Assembly: GCA_963722175.1 (NCBI GenBank)
Contig: CAVRKA010000006.1
Coordinates: 62,001 to 126,000, forward strand
Direction of reading: 5' to 3'
DNA from: WHSW01 sp963722175
GTDB lineage: Bacteria > Actinomycetota > Thermoleophilia > Solirubrobacterales > 70-9
Length of the DNA stretch: 64,000 nucleotides
Of this stretch, positions 47,185 through 56,764 are shown in pieces. Made by a program: the position numbers and the translations under genes. Under the pieces are notes generated by a model. It saw only the letters and a program-made list of their open reading frames with translations, ran no database searches and was not told the origin of the DNA. How positions within the stretch are numbered: position 1 is the first letter of the stretch; each line of letters opens with the position of its first letter.

Positions 47185-48044
47185 TAGCGCTCGACCTGGT
47201 TCGACCGCCGGTAGCCCACGTTGTGGGCGACGAGCCCAAGCGCGTCGACGAGCCGGTACACCGCCTGGTCGCGCCGTCCGGCGGCGGCGTGGCGGATGGC
47301 GTCGACCGCCGAGCGCCCGAGCTCCCAGGGCGACAGCGGCCAGCGGGGGGCGACGCCCGGGTGGCGCTCGTTGAGCCAGCGCGAGCCCGAGCCGTAGCGG
47401 GCGACCATCGCGAGGAACGAGGCGAGGTCCTCGCGGTGGTGATGCTCGACCAGTGCCGCGGGCCGCTGTTCGAGCGTCCAGCCCGCCTCGCGCATCCGCC
47501 AGCAGAAGTCGACGTCGCCCGCTGAGCGGATCCCGTCGGCGAACCCGCCGAGCTCGTCGAAGGTCACGCGCCTGACCAGCAGGTTGCCGGTCGCCGCCGC
47601 GACGCCCGCCGACCCGTGCATGCCCTCCGCCTGGTCGAGGAAGTTGCGGTCGCGCGCGTAGCGGGTCAGCAGCGAGTCCTGATCGGCGACGCCGGCGATC
47701 CCCCCCGCCACGGCCCCGCAGCGATCGCCGATCGGCTCGGCGAAGAAGCGTTCCAGCAGGTCGGGACACGGCACGCAGTCGGCGTCCGTGAACAGCAGCC
47801 ACTCGGCGCCGGCCTCCGCGGCGCCGGCGTTGCGGGCGAAATACGAGGAGCGCTGCCCCGCTGCGGCGACGACGCTCGCGACCCCGTCGAGCTCCGCGGC
47901 CGCCACCCCCTCCGCCGTGTTGTCGGCGACGATCAGCTCGTCCCCGGGGCCGAGCTCGATCCGCTCCAGGGCCCGGCGGCAGCGGCGCGCGTACTCGCGG
48001 TCGCCGCGCAGCGGGACGACGACGCTGACCGCCGGGCGCCTCAA
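47184..48044 (-). CDS. Glycosyltransferase family 2
   Basis: GT-A fold glycosyltransferase, 286 aa. SVVVPLRGDREYARRCRRALE at the start, DELIVADNTAEG, then the metal-binding FTDADC (DxD-like) and a FCWRMREAGWTLE acceptor-side region with the acidic ED-like DVDFCW. No membrane helix is clear. TTG at 48044 overlaps the relA stop. Donor and acceptor unknown; probably cell-envelope glycan synthesis. Confidence 0.85.
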   Translation of the reverse strand: MRRPAVSVVVPLRGDREYARRCRRALERIELGPGDELIVADNTAEGVAAAELDGVASVVAAAGQRSSYFARNAGAAEAGAEWLLFTDADCVPCPDLLERFFAEPIGDRCGAVAGGIAGVADQDSLLTRYARDRNFLDQAEGMHGSAGVAAATGNLLVRRVTFDELGGFADGIRSAGDVDFCWRMREAGWTLEQRPAALVEHHHREDLASFLAMVARYGSGSRWLNERHPGVAPRWPLSPWELGRSAVDAIRHAAAGRRDQAVYRLVDALGLVAHNVGYRRSNQVER

Positions 48045-50278
48045 TCTGTGGGCGTGACGCGATACGCGTCGAAGACGCCCTCGAGGCTGCGCAGCCGGTT
48101 GACGAGCTGCTTCAGCTGCTGCGAGTCGCCGACCTCGACCACGAAGCGGTTGCGAACCATCGGGTGCTTGGTCGAGCAGTTCGCCTCGAGGATGTTGACC
48201 CCGGCCTCGGCGAAGGTGCGCGAGAGGTCCTCGAGCAGGCGGGTGCGGTCCCAGGCGTCGACCTGGAGCTCGACCCGGTAGGAGGTCGCGTTGTCGCCGG
48301 CCCAGGAGACGTCGGTGAACCGCTCCGGCGCCTTCATCAGGGCGTTGACGTTCTTGCAGTCCTCGCGGTGGATCGTGATGCCGCGGCCGAGCGAGACGTA
48401 GCCGACGATCTCGTCGCCGGGGACCGGGCGGCAGCACTTCGCCAGCCGGACGACGACGTCGTCGACCCCCTCGACCTTGATCCCGTAGTTGGAGGCGTCC
48501 TGGGTGCGGCGCTGGCGCTCGTCGCGGCCCTCGAGCACCCCGGCGAGCCGCTGCTCGGCCTCGTCCCCGGCGACCGCATCGCCCGACTTCAGCCGCTGCA
48601 TCACCTTGTTGACGACGGTCTTGGTCGAGATCTTTCCCTGCCCGAGGGCGATGTAGAAGTCGTCGGCCTTGCGGAACCCCATCTCGCGGGTGAGGTCGGC
48701 GAGCAGGGGCGAGCCGGCGAGCTGCTGCGGCGGCAGCCCGTTCTTCTTCAGCGCCGCCTGCAGGTCCTCCCGGCCGCGGTGCTCGGCGTCCTCGCGGCGC
48801 TCGCGCTTCAGCGACGCGCGGATCTTGTTGCGGGCGCGACTGGTCCGCACCAGCGCGAGCCAGTCCCGCGACGGGCCGCGGTCCTGCTTCGAGGTCAGGA
48901 TCTCCACGATGTCGCCGCTCTTCAGCGTGTAGTGGAGCGGCACGATCTTGCCGTTGACCTTGGCGCCGACGCAGCGGTGCCCCACGTCCGTGTGCACCGA
49001 GTAGGCGAAGTCGAGCGGGGTCGAGCCGGCGGAGAGGTTCTTGACCTCGCCCTTCGGCGTGAACACGAACACCTCGTCCTCGAACAGATCGACCTTGAGC
49101 GCCTCCAGGAACTCGCTCGGGTCCTCGTCGGGGTCGGTGTCGAGCAGGTGGCGAAGCCAGGTCATCTTGTCGCGCCCGTCCTCGCCGGCGCCCTTGGCGC
49201 CCTCCTTGTAGATCACGTGCGCGGCGATCCCGTACTCGGCCGTCTCGTGCATGTCCGGGGTCCGGATCTGGATCTCCAAAGGCCGCCCCTCGGGACCGAT
49301 CACCGTCGTGTGCAGCGCCTGATAGAGGTTCAGCTTCGGGGTCGCGATGAAGTCCTTGAAGCGTCCCGGAAGCGGCTTCCAGATCGAGTGAATGATCCCG
49401 ATCGCGCCGTAGCAGTCCTTGACCGAGTCGACCAGCACCCGCATCGCGGTCAGGTCGTAGATCTCGTTGAACTCCCGCCCCTTCTTGGTCATCTTCGAGT
49501 AGATCGAGTAGAAGTGCTTGGCGCGCCCTGAGATCTGCGCCTCGATCCCGACCTTGCGCAGCTCGCCGGCGAGGAACTCGCCCGCGTCCGAGACGTAGGA
49601 CTCGCGCTCGTTTCGCTGCTGGGCGACGAGCTTCTTGATCTCCTCGTACTTGCGGGGGTGCAGGCGCTGGAAGGCAAGGTCCTCGAGCTCCCACTTGATC
49701 GCGTGGATCCCGAGCCGGTGCGCAAGCGGGGCGTAGATCTCCAGCGTCTCGCGCGCCTTCTCGATCTGCTTCTGCTTCGCCAGCGCCTCGAGCGTGCGCA
49801 TGTTGTGGAGGCGATCGGCGAGCTTGATCAGGATGACCCGGACGTCCGTGGCCATCGCGACCATCATCTTGCGGTAGTTCTCGGCCTGGTGCTCGTCGCG
49901 GCTCTGGAAGGTGATCTCGGTCAGCTTCGTCACCCCGTCGACGAGCGCGACGACCTCCTCCCCGAATCGCTCGCGGACCTCATCGAGGCTCGCCGAGGTG
50001 TCCTCGACCGTGTCGTGCAAGAGCGCCGCGCTCAGCGTCTCGGTGTCGAGGCGCAGTCCGGCGCAGATCTTCGCCACCTCGACGGGGTGGGTGATGAAGT
50101 CCTCGCCGGACTTGCGGCGCTGGTCGGCGTGGCGCTCGCAGGCGAATGCGAACGCGCGCTCGATCGTCGCGCGATCGATCGGCTCGTCGCCGTTGTCCGA
50201 GTGCTCGCCGACGACCGCGAACAGGTCCCCGAGGAGCGCCCGGTCGGCGGCGGTCAGGTCCTTGGTGATCGCGTTCAC
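48041..50278 (-). CDS. relA: Bifunctional (p)ppGpp synthetase/hydrolase
   Basis: Rel-type stringent-response enzyme. The HD hydrolase has THPVEVAK and LLHDTVEDT (residues 63-93) with KLADRLHNMRTL. The synthetase has GRAKHFYSIYSKM, YDLTAMRVLV and ATPKLNLYQALHTTV. Then come TGS (VFVFTPKGEVKNL), a helical/zinc-finger-like part with KCCRPVPGDEIVGY, and a C-terminal ACT domain. 745 aa; all catalytic motifs of both activities are visible. It lies 86 nt downstream of recJ. Confidence 0.97.
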   Translation of the reverse strand: MNAITKDLTAADRALLGDLFAVVGEHSDNGDEPIDRATIERAFAFACERHADQRRKSGEDFITHPVEVAKICAGLRLDTETLSAALLHDTVEDTSASLDEVRERFGEEVVALVDGVTKLTEITFQSRDEHQAENYRKMMVAMATDVRVILIKLADRLHNMRTLEALAKQKQIEKARETLEIYAPLAHRLGIHAIKWELEDLAFQRLHPRKYEEIKKLVAQQRNERESYVSDAGEFLAGELRKVGIEAQISGRAKHFYSIYSKMTKKGREFNEIYDLTAMRVLVDSVKDCYGAIGIIHSIWKPLPGRFKDFIATPKLNLYQALHTTVIGPEGRPLEIQIRTPDMHETAEYGIAAHVIYKEGAKGAGEDGRDKMTWLRHLLDTDPDEDPSEFLEALKVDLFEDEVFVFTPKGEVKNLSAGSTPLDFAYSVHTDVGHRCVGAKVNGKIVPLHYTLKSGDIVEILTSKQDRGPSRDWLALVRTSRARNKIRASLKRERREDAEHRGREDLQAALKKNGLPPQQLAGSPLLADLTREMGFRKADDFYIALGQGKISTKTVVNKVMQRLKSGDAVAGDEAEQRLAGVLEGRDERQRRTQDASNYGIKVEGVDDVVVRLAKCCRPVPGDEIVGYVSLGRGITIHREDCKNVNALMKAPERFTDVSWAGDNATSYRVELQVDAWDRTRLLEDLSRTFAEAGVNILEANCSTKHPMVRNRFVVEVGDSQQLKQLVNRLRSLEGVFDAYRVTPTD

Positions 50279-50364
50279 CGGAGCGGCGGGGCCGTGCGCG
50301 TCCTCGGTGCCGACCTGGATATGGCCACGGCGGTCGAGCGATTCGGGATCGCCGGCCTCGGGTG

Positions 50365-52953
50365 CTACGTCTGTCTTCGCTCGCTCAGGTATCGCCGACC
50401 CTCCTCGTAACGGTCGCGGTAGGCGACGTACGCCTCGGATCCCTCCAGATCCGTCCCCGACGAGGATACGACCCTGAGGACCCGATTTGGGCCCGAGCCA
50501 TCCCAGCCCAGGAGGTCGAGCTCAGCGAGCACCCGGGCCGCCCGAGCGGCGACCTCGGGGGAGCGGGGGTGGGCGCGGCGCTCGCCGCAGAGGACGGCGC
50601 GCGCGGTCGGCGGATCGAGGCCCTCCCCGCGCGCACCAAGCGCCCGGTAGAGATCCGCGAGCGAGCTCCGCGACGGCCACTCGTCGGCGTGGACGCGAAG
50701 CGCGAAGTCGAGGTCGGCGTCGTCGGTGAAGCGATGCACGTAGCCCTCGCCACGCTCGATCAGTCGATCGAGGTGCGCGAACGGCGGCGGGTCGATCACG
50801 ACCACGTGCCGGCAGCGTGCCGCGAGACCCGGGTTGCGCGCGAGCGCGGCCCAGTCGGCGAGCACGACCCCGGAGCCGCCGGCGATCACCCTGGTCTCGG
50901 CCGCGGCCACGACGGCGTCGGGGAGGCGCGTGGAGACGATCGCGAGCTCGCCGCCGCCGAACCGGGCGGGGCGGGCGGCGCGCTCGGCCAGCTCCCGGCG
51001 GCGGATCGCATCAGCGCACAACGCCAGCACCGTCTCGCCGCTCGAGGCGAGCGCGGCGAGCGCCGCGATCGCCGAGCCGCGCCGAGTGACCGCCTCGCGA
51101 GCGCCGCGCGCGGCGTCGGCGCGCGGTGGCCAGGCGTCGAGCCCGAGCCCGAGCTCGACCTGGTGGCGCGACCAGAACTCATCCGAACAGATCCCGGTCG
51201 ACTCCTCGGAACCACTGCCCGACGCCTCCTCCGCTTCGCGTCCGGGGGCGACACGGTCGGCGGTGGGTTCGGGTGGGTACACCTCGCCCAGGACCACCCG
51301 GGGCTCCACGGCACCGTTCCACTCGTTGAGCTCGAGCCGCAGCGAGACGTCGACCGGCTCCGCGGCCACCGCGGCAAGCGACCCGTTGACGCCGAAGGCG
51401 ACCCCGAGCGCCCGGCTGGGGCCGCTGGTCAGCGTGAATCGCGAGTGGCGGTCCCCCTCCCCCATCGGGCGCACGTCGCCGAGCTTCGCCGCCGGGACGA
51501 GCCAGCGGACGCTCGGGTTGCCCTTGCCGAACGGCCCGAGCCTGGTCAGCTGCTCGGCGACCTCATGACCGAGGCTCTCGCCGCCGACGATCGCGTCGAC
51601 GACCTCGACCGGGCTCGCGGGAGCCTCGGGGAGCGCCTCCGCGCAGTGGGCGACGAACGCCGCCCGGAACCCGTCCACCTGCCCGGCCTCGATCTCGACG
51701 CCGGCGGCGGCGCGATGTCCGCCGTAGCGGCTCAGGTGCCGCTCGCACGCCCGCAGGCCGGCGAGCAGATCGAACCCGGGGACGCTCCGTCCAGAGCCGC
51801 GCCCGCGGCCATGCTCGTCGAGCGAGATCAACACCACGGGCCGGTGATGGCGCTCGACCAGTCGCGAGGCGACGATCCCGACCACGCCAGGGTGCCACCC
51901 GTCGGCCGCGAGCACCAGACCCGCCGCCTCGCCCAGCCCGTCGGGGAGCCCGCGGCGGCTTGCCTCGGCGGCCTCCAGGACCTCCCGCTCGATCGCGCGC
52001 CGCTCCCGATTCGCGCGCTCGAGCTCGGCCGCGATCTCCTTGGCGCGCGCCTGGTCCGCGGTCAGCATCAGCTCGACCCCCGCGTCGGCGCGATAGAGCC
52101 GCCCGGCGGCGTTGATCCGCGGGCCGAGGCGGAAGGCGAAGTCGCCCTCGTCGAGGCGCTCCGGCGCGAGCGACGACGAAGCGAGCAGCGCCCGGATCCC
52201 GGGCCGCCGCGCCCGCCGCGCGACCGCCAGTCCGCGCCGGACGAGGGATCTGTTCTCACCTCGCAGCGGAACCAGGTCGGCCACGGTTGCCAACGCGACC
52301 AGGTCGAGCTCGCGCTCGGCGGCATCGGCACCGTGCAATGCGACCGCGAGCTTGTAGGCGACCCCGGTCGCGCACAGCTCCGCGAACGGATAGCCGGAGA
52401 CCTCCGGGTGCAGGATCGGGCAATCGGGCAGCGCCTCGCCGGGCTGGTGATGGTCGGTGACGATCACCTCGATCCCGGCGGCGCGGGCCGCCTCGACCTC
52501 CGCGACCGACCCGATCCCGCAATCGGTGGTCACGAGCAGCGAGGTGCCGCGGGCGGCGAGCCGCTCGATCGTCGCCACGGTGAGGCCGTAGCCGTCCTCC
52601 CGGCGACCGGGGATCAGCCAGTCGCAGTCCCCGCCGAGCTCGCGGATCGCGCGGACCGCGATCGCGGTCGAGCAGACGCCGTCGACGTCGTAGTCCCCGT
52701 GGACGGTGATCCGGCGCCCCGCCGCCACCGCCCCCCGGATCCGCTCGCAGACCTCGGCCATCGCCGCGAACAGGAGCGGGTCGTGGTCGTCGGCAGCCTC
52801 CAGGAAGGCGCGCGCGTCGGCGACCGTGCGGTGGCCGCGGCGGACCAGGGTGACGGCGATGGGCTCGGCGAGGCCGAGCCCGTCCATCAACGCCCGCGCC
52901 TCGCCGTAGGCGAAGGGCTCGAGCGTGAACGACCTGGAAGCGCTTTCCGGCAC
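50365..52953 (-). CDS. recJ: Single-stranded-DNA exonuclease RecJ with long C-terminal extension
   Basis: 5'-3' ssDNA exonuclease in recombination and repair. DHH motifs: HGDYDVDGVCSTAI, DCGIGS, VTDHHQPGE and the DHHA1 region FGKGNPSVRW with RYGGHRAAAGVEIE. Family core is about 560 aa; here a further 290 residues follow, with no clear helicase motifs but regular alpha/beta content. A Gly/Ser/Glu-rich linker at about 567-577 (APGREAEEASGSG) is encoded by a palindrome-like core. ATG at 52953. The neighbouring relA is a common partner. Confidence 0.93.
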   Translation of the reverse strand: MPESASRSFTLEPFAYGEARALMDGLGLAEPIAVTLVRRGHRTVADARAFLEAADDHDPLLFAAMAEVCERIRGAVAAGRRITVHGDYDVDGVCSTAIAVRAIRELGGDCDWLIPGRREDGYGLTVATIERLAARGTSLLVTTDCGIGSVAEVEAARAAGIEVIVTDHHQPGEALPDCPILHPEVSGYPFAELCATGVAYKLAVALHGADAAERELDLVALATVADLVPLRGENRSLVRRGLAVARRARRPGIRALLASSSLAPERLDEGDFAFRLGPRINAAGRLYRADAGVELMLTADQARAKEIAAELERANRERRAIEREVLEAAEASRRGLPDGLGEAAGLVLAADGWHPGVVGIVASRLVERHHRPVVLISLDEHGRGRGSGRSVPGFDLLAGLRACERHLSRYGGHRAAAGVEIEAGQVDGFRAAFVAHCAEALPEAPASPVEVVDAIVGGESLGHEVAEQLTRLGPFGKGNPSVRWLVPAAKLGDVRPMGEGDRHSRFTLTSGPSRALGVAFGVNGSLAAVAAEPVDVSLRLELNEWNGAVEPRVVLGEVYPPEPTADRVAPGREAEEASGSGSEESTGICSDEFWSRHQVELGLGLDAWPPRADAARGAREAVTRRGSAIAALAALASSGETVLALCADAIRRRELAERAARPARFGGGELAIVSTRLPDAVVAAAETRVIAGGSGVVLADWAALARNPGLAARCRHVVVIDPPPFAHLDRLIERGEGYVHRFTDDADLDFALRVHADEWPSRSSLADLYRALGARGEGLDPPTARAVLCGERRAHPRSPEVAARAARVLAELDLLGWDGSGPNRVLRVVSSSGTDLEGSEAYVAYRDRYEEGRRYLSERRQT

Positions 52954-53036
52954 GCTCCCAAGCTAGGAAGCGCCGAGGACGGAACCGCGAGCGAGGGCGT
53001 AGCCGAAGCCGCCGGTTCGTCGCGGCAGGGACGTCG

Positions 53037-53315
53037 CTACGCGGGCTCGACGGCGGGCTCGCCCTCCCGGCGAACGCCGATCGCGTAGATCACGGCGAGT
53101 CCGAGCGCCGTTCCCGGGATCGCGAACAGGACCGTTTCGATCCCCGTCTGACCGATCGAGTCCCCGGTCACGATCTGACCGATCGCGCCGGTGATCATGG
53201 CGCCGATCGACGCGCCGACGAAGGCGCCGACGATCCCGGCCCACCAGCGGTCGGGGAGGAACACGGTGAAGTGCCAGAGCGCGACGCCGGTCGTGAACCA
53301 GACCAGGGCCGCCAT
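53037..53315 (-). CDS. 92-aa membrane protein, GlsB/YeaQ-like
   Basis: Small membrane protein with three hydrophobic helices: ALVWFTTGVALWHFTVFL, WAGIVGAFVGASIGAMITGAIGQ and VLFAIPGTALGLAVIYAIG, and a charged tail. The glycine-rich second helix is reminiscent of the transglycosylase-associated (GlsB/YeaQ/YmgE) group; assignment is tentative. ATG directly follows the secDF TAG, so it may be co-translated. Confidence 0.7.
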   Translation of the reverse strand: MAALVWFTTGVALWHFTVFLPDRWWAGIVGAFVGASIGAMITGAIGQIVTGDSIGQTGIETVLFAIPGTALGLAVIYAIGVRREGEPAVEPA

Positions 53316-56237
53316 CTACCTCGACCTCCCGTGCTTGCGCCGGCGCTTCGACTGCTTCATCCGTTGTGCCTTTCGCTCCTCGCGTTTGCGGGTTCGCTCG
53401 GCATCGACCTCCGGGCGTCCCGGGATCGCATCGCCCGACTCCTCGGCGGTGGGCTCCGGCGGCGTGGCCCGCTCGACCGGCGGATCGGCGACGGCAACCG
53501 GGGCCTCGACCGCGTCCGGCTTCGACCCGGTCGCGACCGGCTCGTCGCCGTCCCCGCCGCGGGCGGCGACGACGTGGCGCTCGATCTCGTCGATCTTCGC
53601 GACGACGTTGTCCTCGGGGAAGGTCGGCACCCTGCCCATCGCCTCCTCGATCCGCGCGCGGCGCGAGCGGTACGCGGGCTCGCGCTCCTTCCACTCCGTC
53701 AGCACCGGCGCGGCGATGAAGATCGACGAGTACGTACCGGACGCGACCCCGATCAACATCGCAAGGGCGAAGTCCTGCAGCGTCTCGCCACCGAAGAAGA
53801 GCAGGACACCGATCAGGAAGACGGTCGAGAGGCCGGTGATCAGCGACCGGGTCAGGACCTCGCTCAGCGAGCGGTTGACGATCTGCGAGAAGGCGGCGCG
53901 AGGCATCCGGGGCACGTTCTCGCGGATCCGGTCGAAGATGATGATCGTGTCGTACATCGAGTAACCGAGGATGGTCAGGAATGCGGCGACGGTTCCGCTC
54001 GAGACCTCGGCGCCCAGGAGGGCGTAGATGCCGGCGGTGATCAGGATGTCGTGGACGAGCGCGATCAGCACCGGGACCGCGTACTTGGCCTCGAACCGGA
54101 TCGCGACGTAGGCCGAGATCACCAAGAGGCTGAAGATGATCGCGATCAGCGCCTTGCGGGCGATCTGCTCGCCGAAGGTCGGCCCGATCGTCTGCTGGTC
54201 GAAGCTCGTGTCGCCCTGCTCGAGTCCGTAGGCGTCGGCGAGCAGGGTCCTCGCCTCGTTGGTGTCGGTGATGGAGAAGTCGCCCGAGATCTGGAACACG
54301 TTCTGGCCGAAGTCCGGGTTCTCGGCCTCCTGGATCTTCGCCGTCCCCGCCTCGTCGATGCCGCCGTCCTGGAGCGTCCCGCGGAGGTCGTCGACGCTCG
54401 GGGCCTCGGCGAGCGCGACCTGGATCCTGGTCCCCGACTCGAAGTCGATCCCGAGGTTGAGCTGCTTGGTCGCGAAGGCGATCGCGCCGATCGCCAGGAT
54501 CACGCCCGAGAATGAGAAGAAGTACTTCGAGAGGCGGGTGAAGTCGAACCTCCATTCGTGCCCCTCACCGCTGGCGCCGAGGAAGGCCGGCGAGCGCAGG
54601 ATCTTCGAGCGCCCGAGCAGCGCCAGCACCGCCTGGGTGAACAGCACGGCGGTGAGCAGGGAGACAATCGTCCCGATCCCGAGCGTCAGCGCGAAGCCCT
54701 TGACGCCCGCGGTCGCGAGGCCGAAGAGAATGAACGCGGTCAGCAGGGTGATCACGTTCGCGTCGATGATCGTCGCGATCCCCTTGCGATAGCCCTCGGA
54801 GATCGCCGACAGCATCGAGCGCCCAGCCCGCGCCTCCTCCTTGATCCGCTCGAAGATGACGATGTTGGAGTCGGCGGCGACGCCGATCGTCAGGATCAGG
54901 CCGGCGATACCCGGCAGCGTCACCGTGATCGGCAGCGCCTTGATCATCGCGAAGTAGAAGATCGCGTAGACGATCAGTCCGAGGCCCGCGATTACGCCGA
55001 GGAAGCGGTAGTAGAAGATCAGGAAGCAGAGGACGATCGCCAGCCCGATCAGGCCGGCCTTCAGGCCCTGGTCGAGCGCCTGCTGGCCGAGCGTCGCCGA
55101 GACGGTCGACTGGCTGATCAGCGCCAGCTTGATCGGCAGGGCGCCGATCTTCAGCACCTCGGCCAGGTCCTGCGCCTCCTGGGCGCTGACACCCGAGATC
55201 TGGGCGCCGGTGCGGCCGTCGATCCCCGCCGGGTTGTCAACGAAGTTGATGATCGGCTTCGAGACCAACTCGCCGTCGAGCACGATCGCGAACGAGCCGG
55301 AGAACTGCTCGGCCTGGACCGAGGAGATCCCGCCGCACGGGCTCCCCGTGGCGCTGAAGCACTCGTCGGCGCCGCGCAGGGCGATCTCCTCGGTCACCTG
55401 GGCGAAGTTCTCGCGTCCCTCATCGGTGAAGTTGAAGTCGACGGTCGGCTGGTTGAACTGGTCGGTACCCGGCTTCGGGTCGGTGATCTGGTCGCCGGTC
55501 AGCCCGGGCTTGTCCTGGAGGACGAAGAACTGCGACGGCGCGTCCGACTCGTCGACGTCCTCGGTCGCCAGGTCATCGTCGGGCGCGCTCTCAACCACGA
55601 CGGTGCCCTGCGGTACCGCGACCACCCTGGTGTCGCCCCGCTCGACCCCAGCGGGCAGGTTGGCGTAGAGGTCGGCTTCCACCTCCGAGGGCGAGCCGAT
55701 CGGCTCGAGCGTTTGCCTGTCGAACAGGTAAAACGTGTCGCCGCCGGCCGTGCAGCCCTGCTCCTTGCACTGCTCGTCGGAGACCTCCGGCTGTTTTGCG
55801 GCCGCCTCGACCGCGTCGATCAGGCGGTTGAACGGCCGCTCCTCCGGATTCGCGATGTCCGGGTTCGGCGGGATCACGTTGGGCTCGAAGTCGTAGAGCG
55901 CCAGCTGGGCAGTGGTCCCGATCTGGTCGGTGGCGCGCTCGGCGTTGGAGACGTTCGGCAGGTCGACCTGGATCTGGTCGTCGCCGATCCGCGAGATCTC
56001 GGGCTCGGAGACGCCGAGCGAGTCGACCCGCTCGCGGATGATCTCGATCGCCCGTTCGATGTCCTCGGGGGTGATCTCGGGGACCTGCGGGCTCGGCCGG
56101 CCCTGGTAGACGAGCTCAGTGCCGCCCTCGAGGTCGAGGCCGAGCACGGTCGGCTTGTCTGTGATCACATAGATCGAGACGGCCAGGAGGCCGAGCACGA
56201 GCGCGAGGATGATCAGGCTGTTGCGGCGCTTGCCCAT
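53316..56237 (-). CDS. secDF: Fused protein-export membrane protein SecDF
   Basis: Proton-driven partner of SecYEG that helps pull proteins across the membrane. The SecD part (about 1-555) starts with TM1 and GLDLEGGTELVYQG. It has a large periplasmic P1 region with a Cys-containing insert (DEQCKEQGCTAGGD), then the multi-helix core (IMVLTIGVAADSN-like ILTIGVAADSNIVIFERIKEE). The SecF part (about 560-880) has LGIDFESGTRIQVAL and LTILGYSMYDTIIIFDRIRE. A basic tail ends the 973-aa protein. Fusion into one chain is less usual in Actinobacteria. Confidence 0.95.
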   Translation of the reverse strand: MGKRRNSLIILALVLGLLAVSIYVITDKPTVLGLDLEGGTELVYQGRPSPQVPEITPEDIERAIEIIRERVDSLGVSEPEISRIGDDQIQVDLPNVSNAERATDQIGTTAQLALYDFEPNVIPPNPDIANPEERPFNRLIDAVEAAAKQPEVSDEQCKEQGCTAGGDTFYLFDRQTLEPIGSPSEVEADLYANLPAGVERGDTRVVAVPQGTVVVESAPDDDLATEDVDESDAPSQFFVLQDKPGLTGDQITDPKPGTDQFNQPTVDFNFTDEGRENFAQVTEEIALRGADECFSATGSPCGGISSVQAEQFSGSFAIVLDGELVSKPIINFVDNPAGIDGRTGAQISGVSAQEAQDLAEVLKIGALPIKLALISQSTVSATLGQQALDQGLKAGLIGLAIVLCFLIFYYRFLGVIAGLGLIVYAIFYFAMIKALPITVTLPGIAGLILTIGVAADSNIVIFERIKEEARAGRSMLSAISEGYRKGIATIIDANVITLLTAFILFGLATAGVKGFALTLGIGTIVSLLTAVLFTQAVLALLGRSKILRSPAFLGASGEGHEWRFDFTRLSKYFFSFSGVILAIGAIAFATKQLNLGIDFESGTRIQVALAEAPSVDDLRGTLQDGGIDEAGTAKIQEAENPDFGQNVFQISGDFSITDTNEARTLLADAYGLEQGDTSFDQQTIGPTFGEQIARKALIAIIFSLLVISAYVAIRFEAKYAVPVLIALVHDILITAGIYALLGAEVSSGTVAAFLTILGYSMYDTIIIFDRIRENVPRMPRAAFSQIVNRSLSEVLTRSLITGLSTVFLIGVLLFFGGETLQDFALAMLIGVASGTYSSIFIAAPVLTEWKEREPAYRSRRARIEEAMGRVPTFPEDNVVAKIDEIERHVVAARGGDGDEPVATGSKPDAVEAPVAVADPPVERATPPEPTAEESGDAIPGRPEVDAERTRKREERKAQRMKQSKRRRKHGRSR

Positions 56238-56249
56238 CGGCCCGCGTGT

Positions 56250-56732
56250 TTACTGAGGCGTCAGCACGAGCAAGAGCCCGCCGTCGTCGTCGTAGGCGGG
56301 AAACAGGTCGGCGACCGCCTCGGCCGGCAGGTCCCCCTCGGCGTTGACCGCGACCCGCTTGCCGAGCGAGCGCACCCCCCACTCGAGCGTCGTCTCGATC
56401 GGATCGGTGGTCCCGTCGCCGTCGACGTCGGCTTCGTCGCCGCCGTCTCCGCCGTCGATCCACTCGAGCCCAAGGACCTCACGGACGGGGCGGCCGATCA
56501 CCTGCTCGTCCTTGAGCCCGGTGAGCTCGAAGCCGTTGCGCCCGACGTCGAGCAGCCGCGCCTCCTGGTCGCAGATGAAGAAGGCGGCGTCCGGCGCCGG
56601 GTAGTAATCGTCGAGCAGCTCGAACAGGAACGGGGCGCCGCACTTCGAGCAGGTCTTCGGTCGCGGGGTGAGTCCGGCTCGCTCGCCGGAGACCTCTCGA
56701 TTTCCACAGTTCGGGCAGATGAAGAACGGCAC
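56250..56732 (-). CDS. Zinc-ribbon protein with PAS-like domain
   Basis: A 160-residue protein. N-terminal zinc ribbon CPNCGN and CSKCGAPF (cysteines near 6, 9, 28, 31). A PAS-like segment follows (FFICDQEARLLDVGRNGFELTGLKDEQVIGRPVREVLGLE). Inside it is an acidic insert with DVDGDGTTD, matching a DxDxDGxxD calcium-loop pattern. No signal peptide. Encoded 13 nt from secDF and 33 nt from ruvB. It may sense a ligand or metal; function unknown. Confidence 0.7.
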   Translation of the reverse strand: MPFFICPNCGNREVSGERAGLTPRPKTCSKCGAPFLFELLDDYYPAPDAAFFICDQEARLLDVGRNGFELTGLKDEQVIGRPVREVLGLEWIDGGDGGDEADVDGDGTTDPIETTLEWGVRSLGKRVAVNAEGDLPAEAVADLFPAYDDDGGLLLVLTPQ

Positions 56733-56764
56733 GCGCCTGAAGCCTAGCGATGCTCGGCCTGCGC

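Noticed and set aside
54558..56747. A 729-codon plus-strand frame opposite secDF
   Set aside because: Composition is that of a shadow frame; secDF motifs are complete on the other strand.
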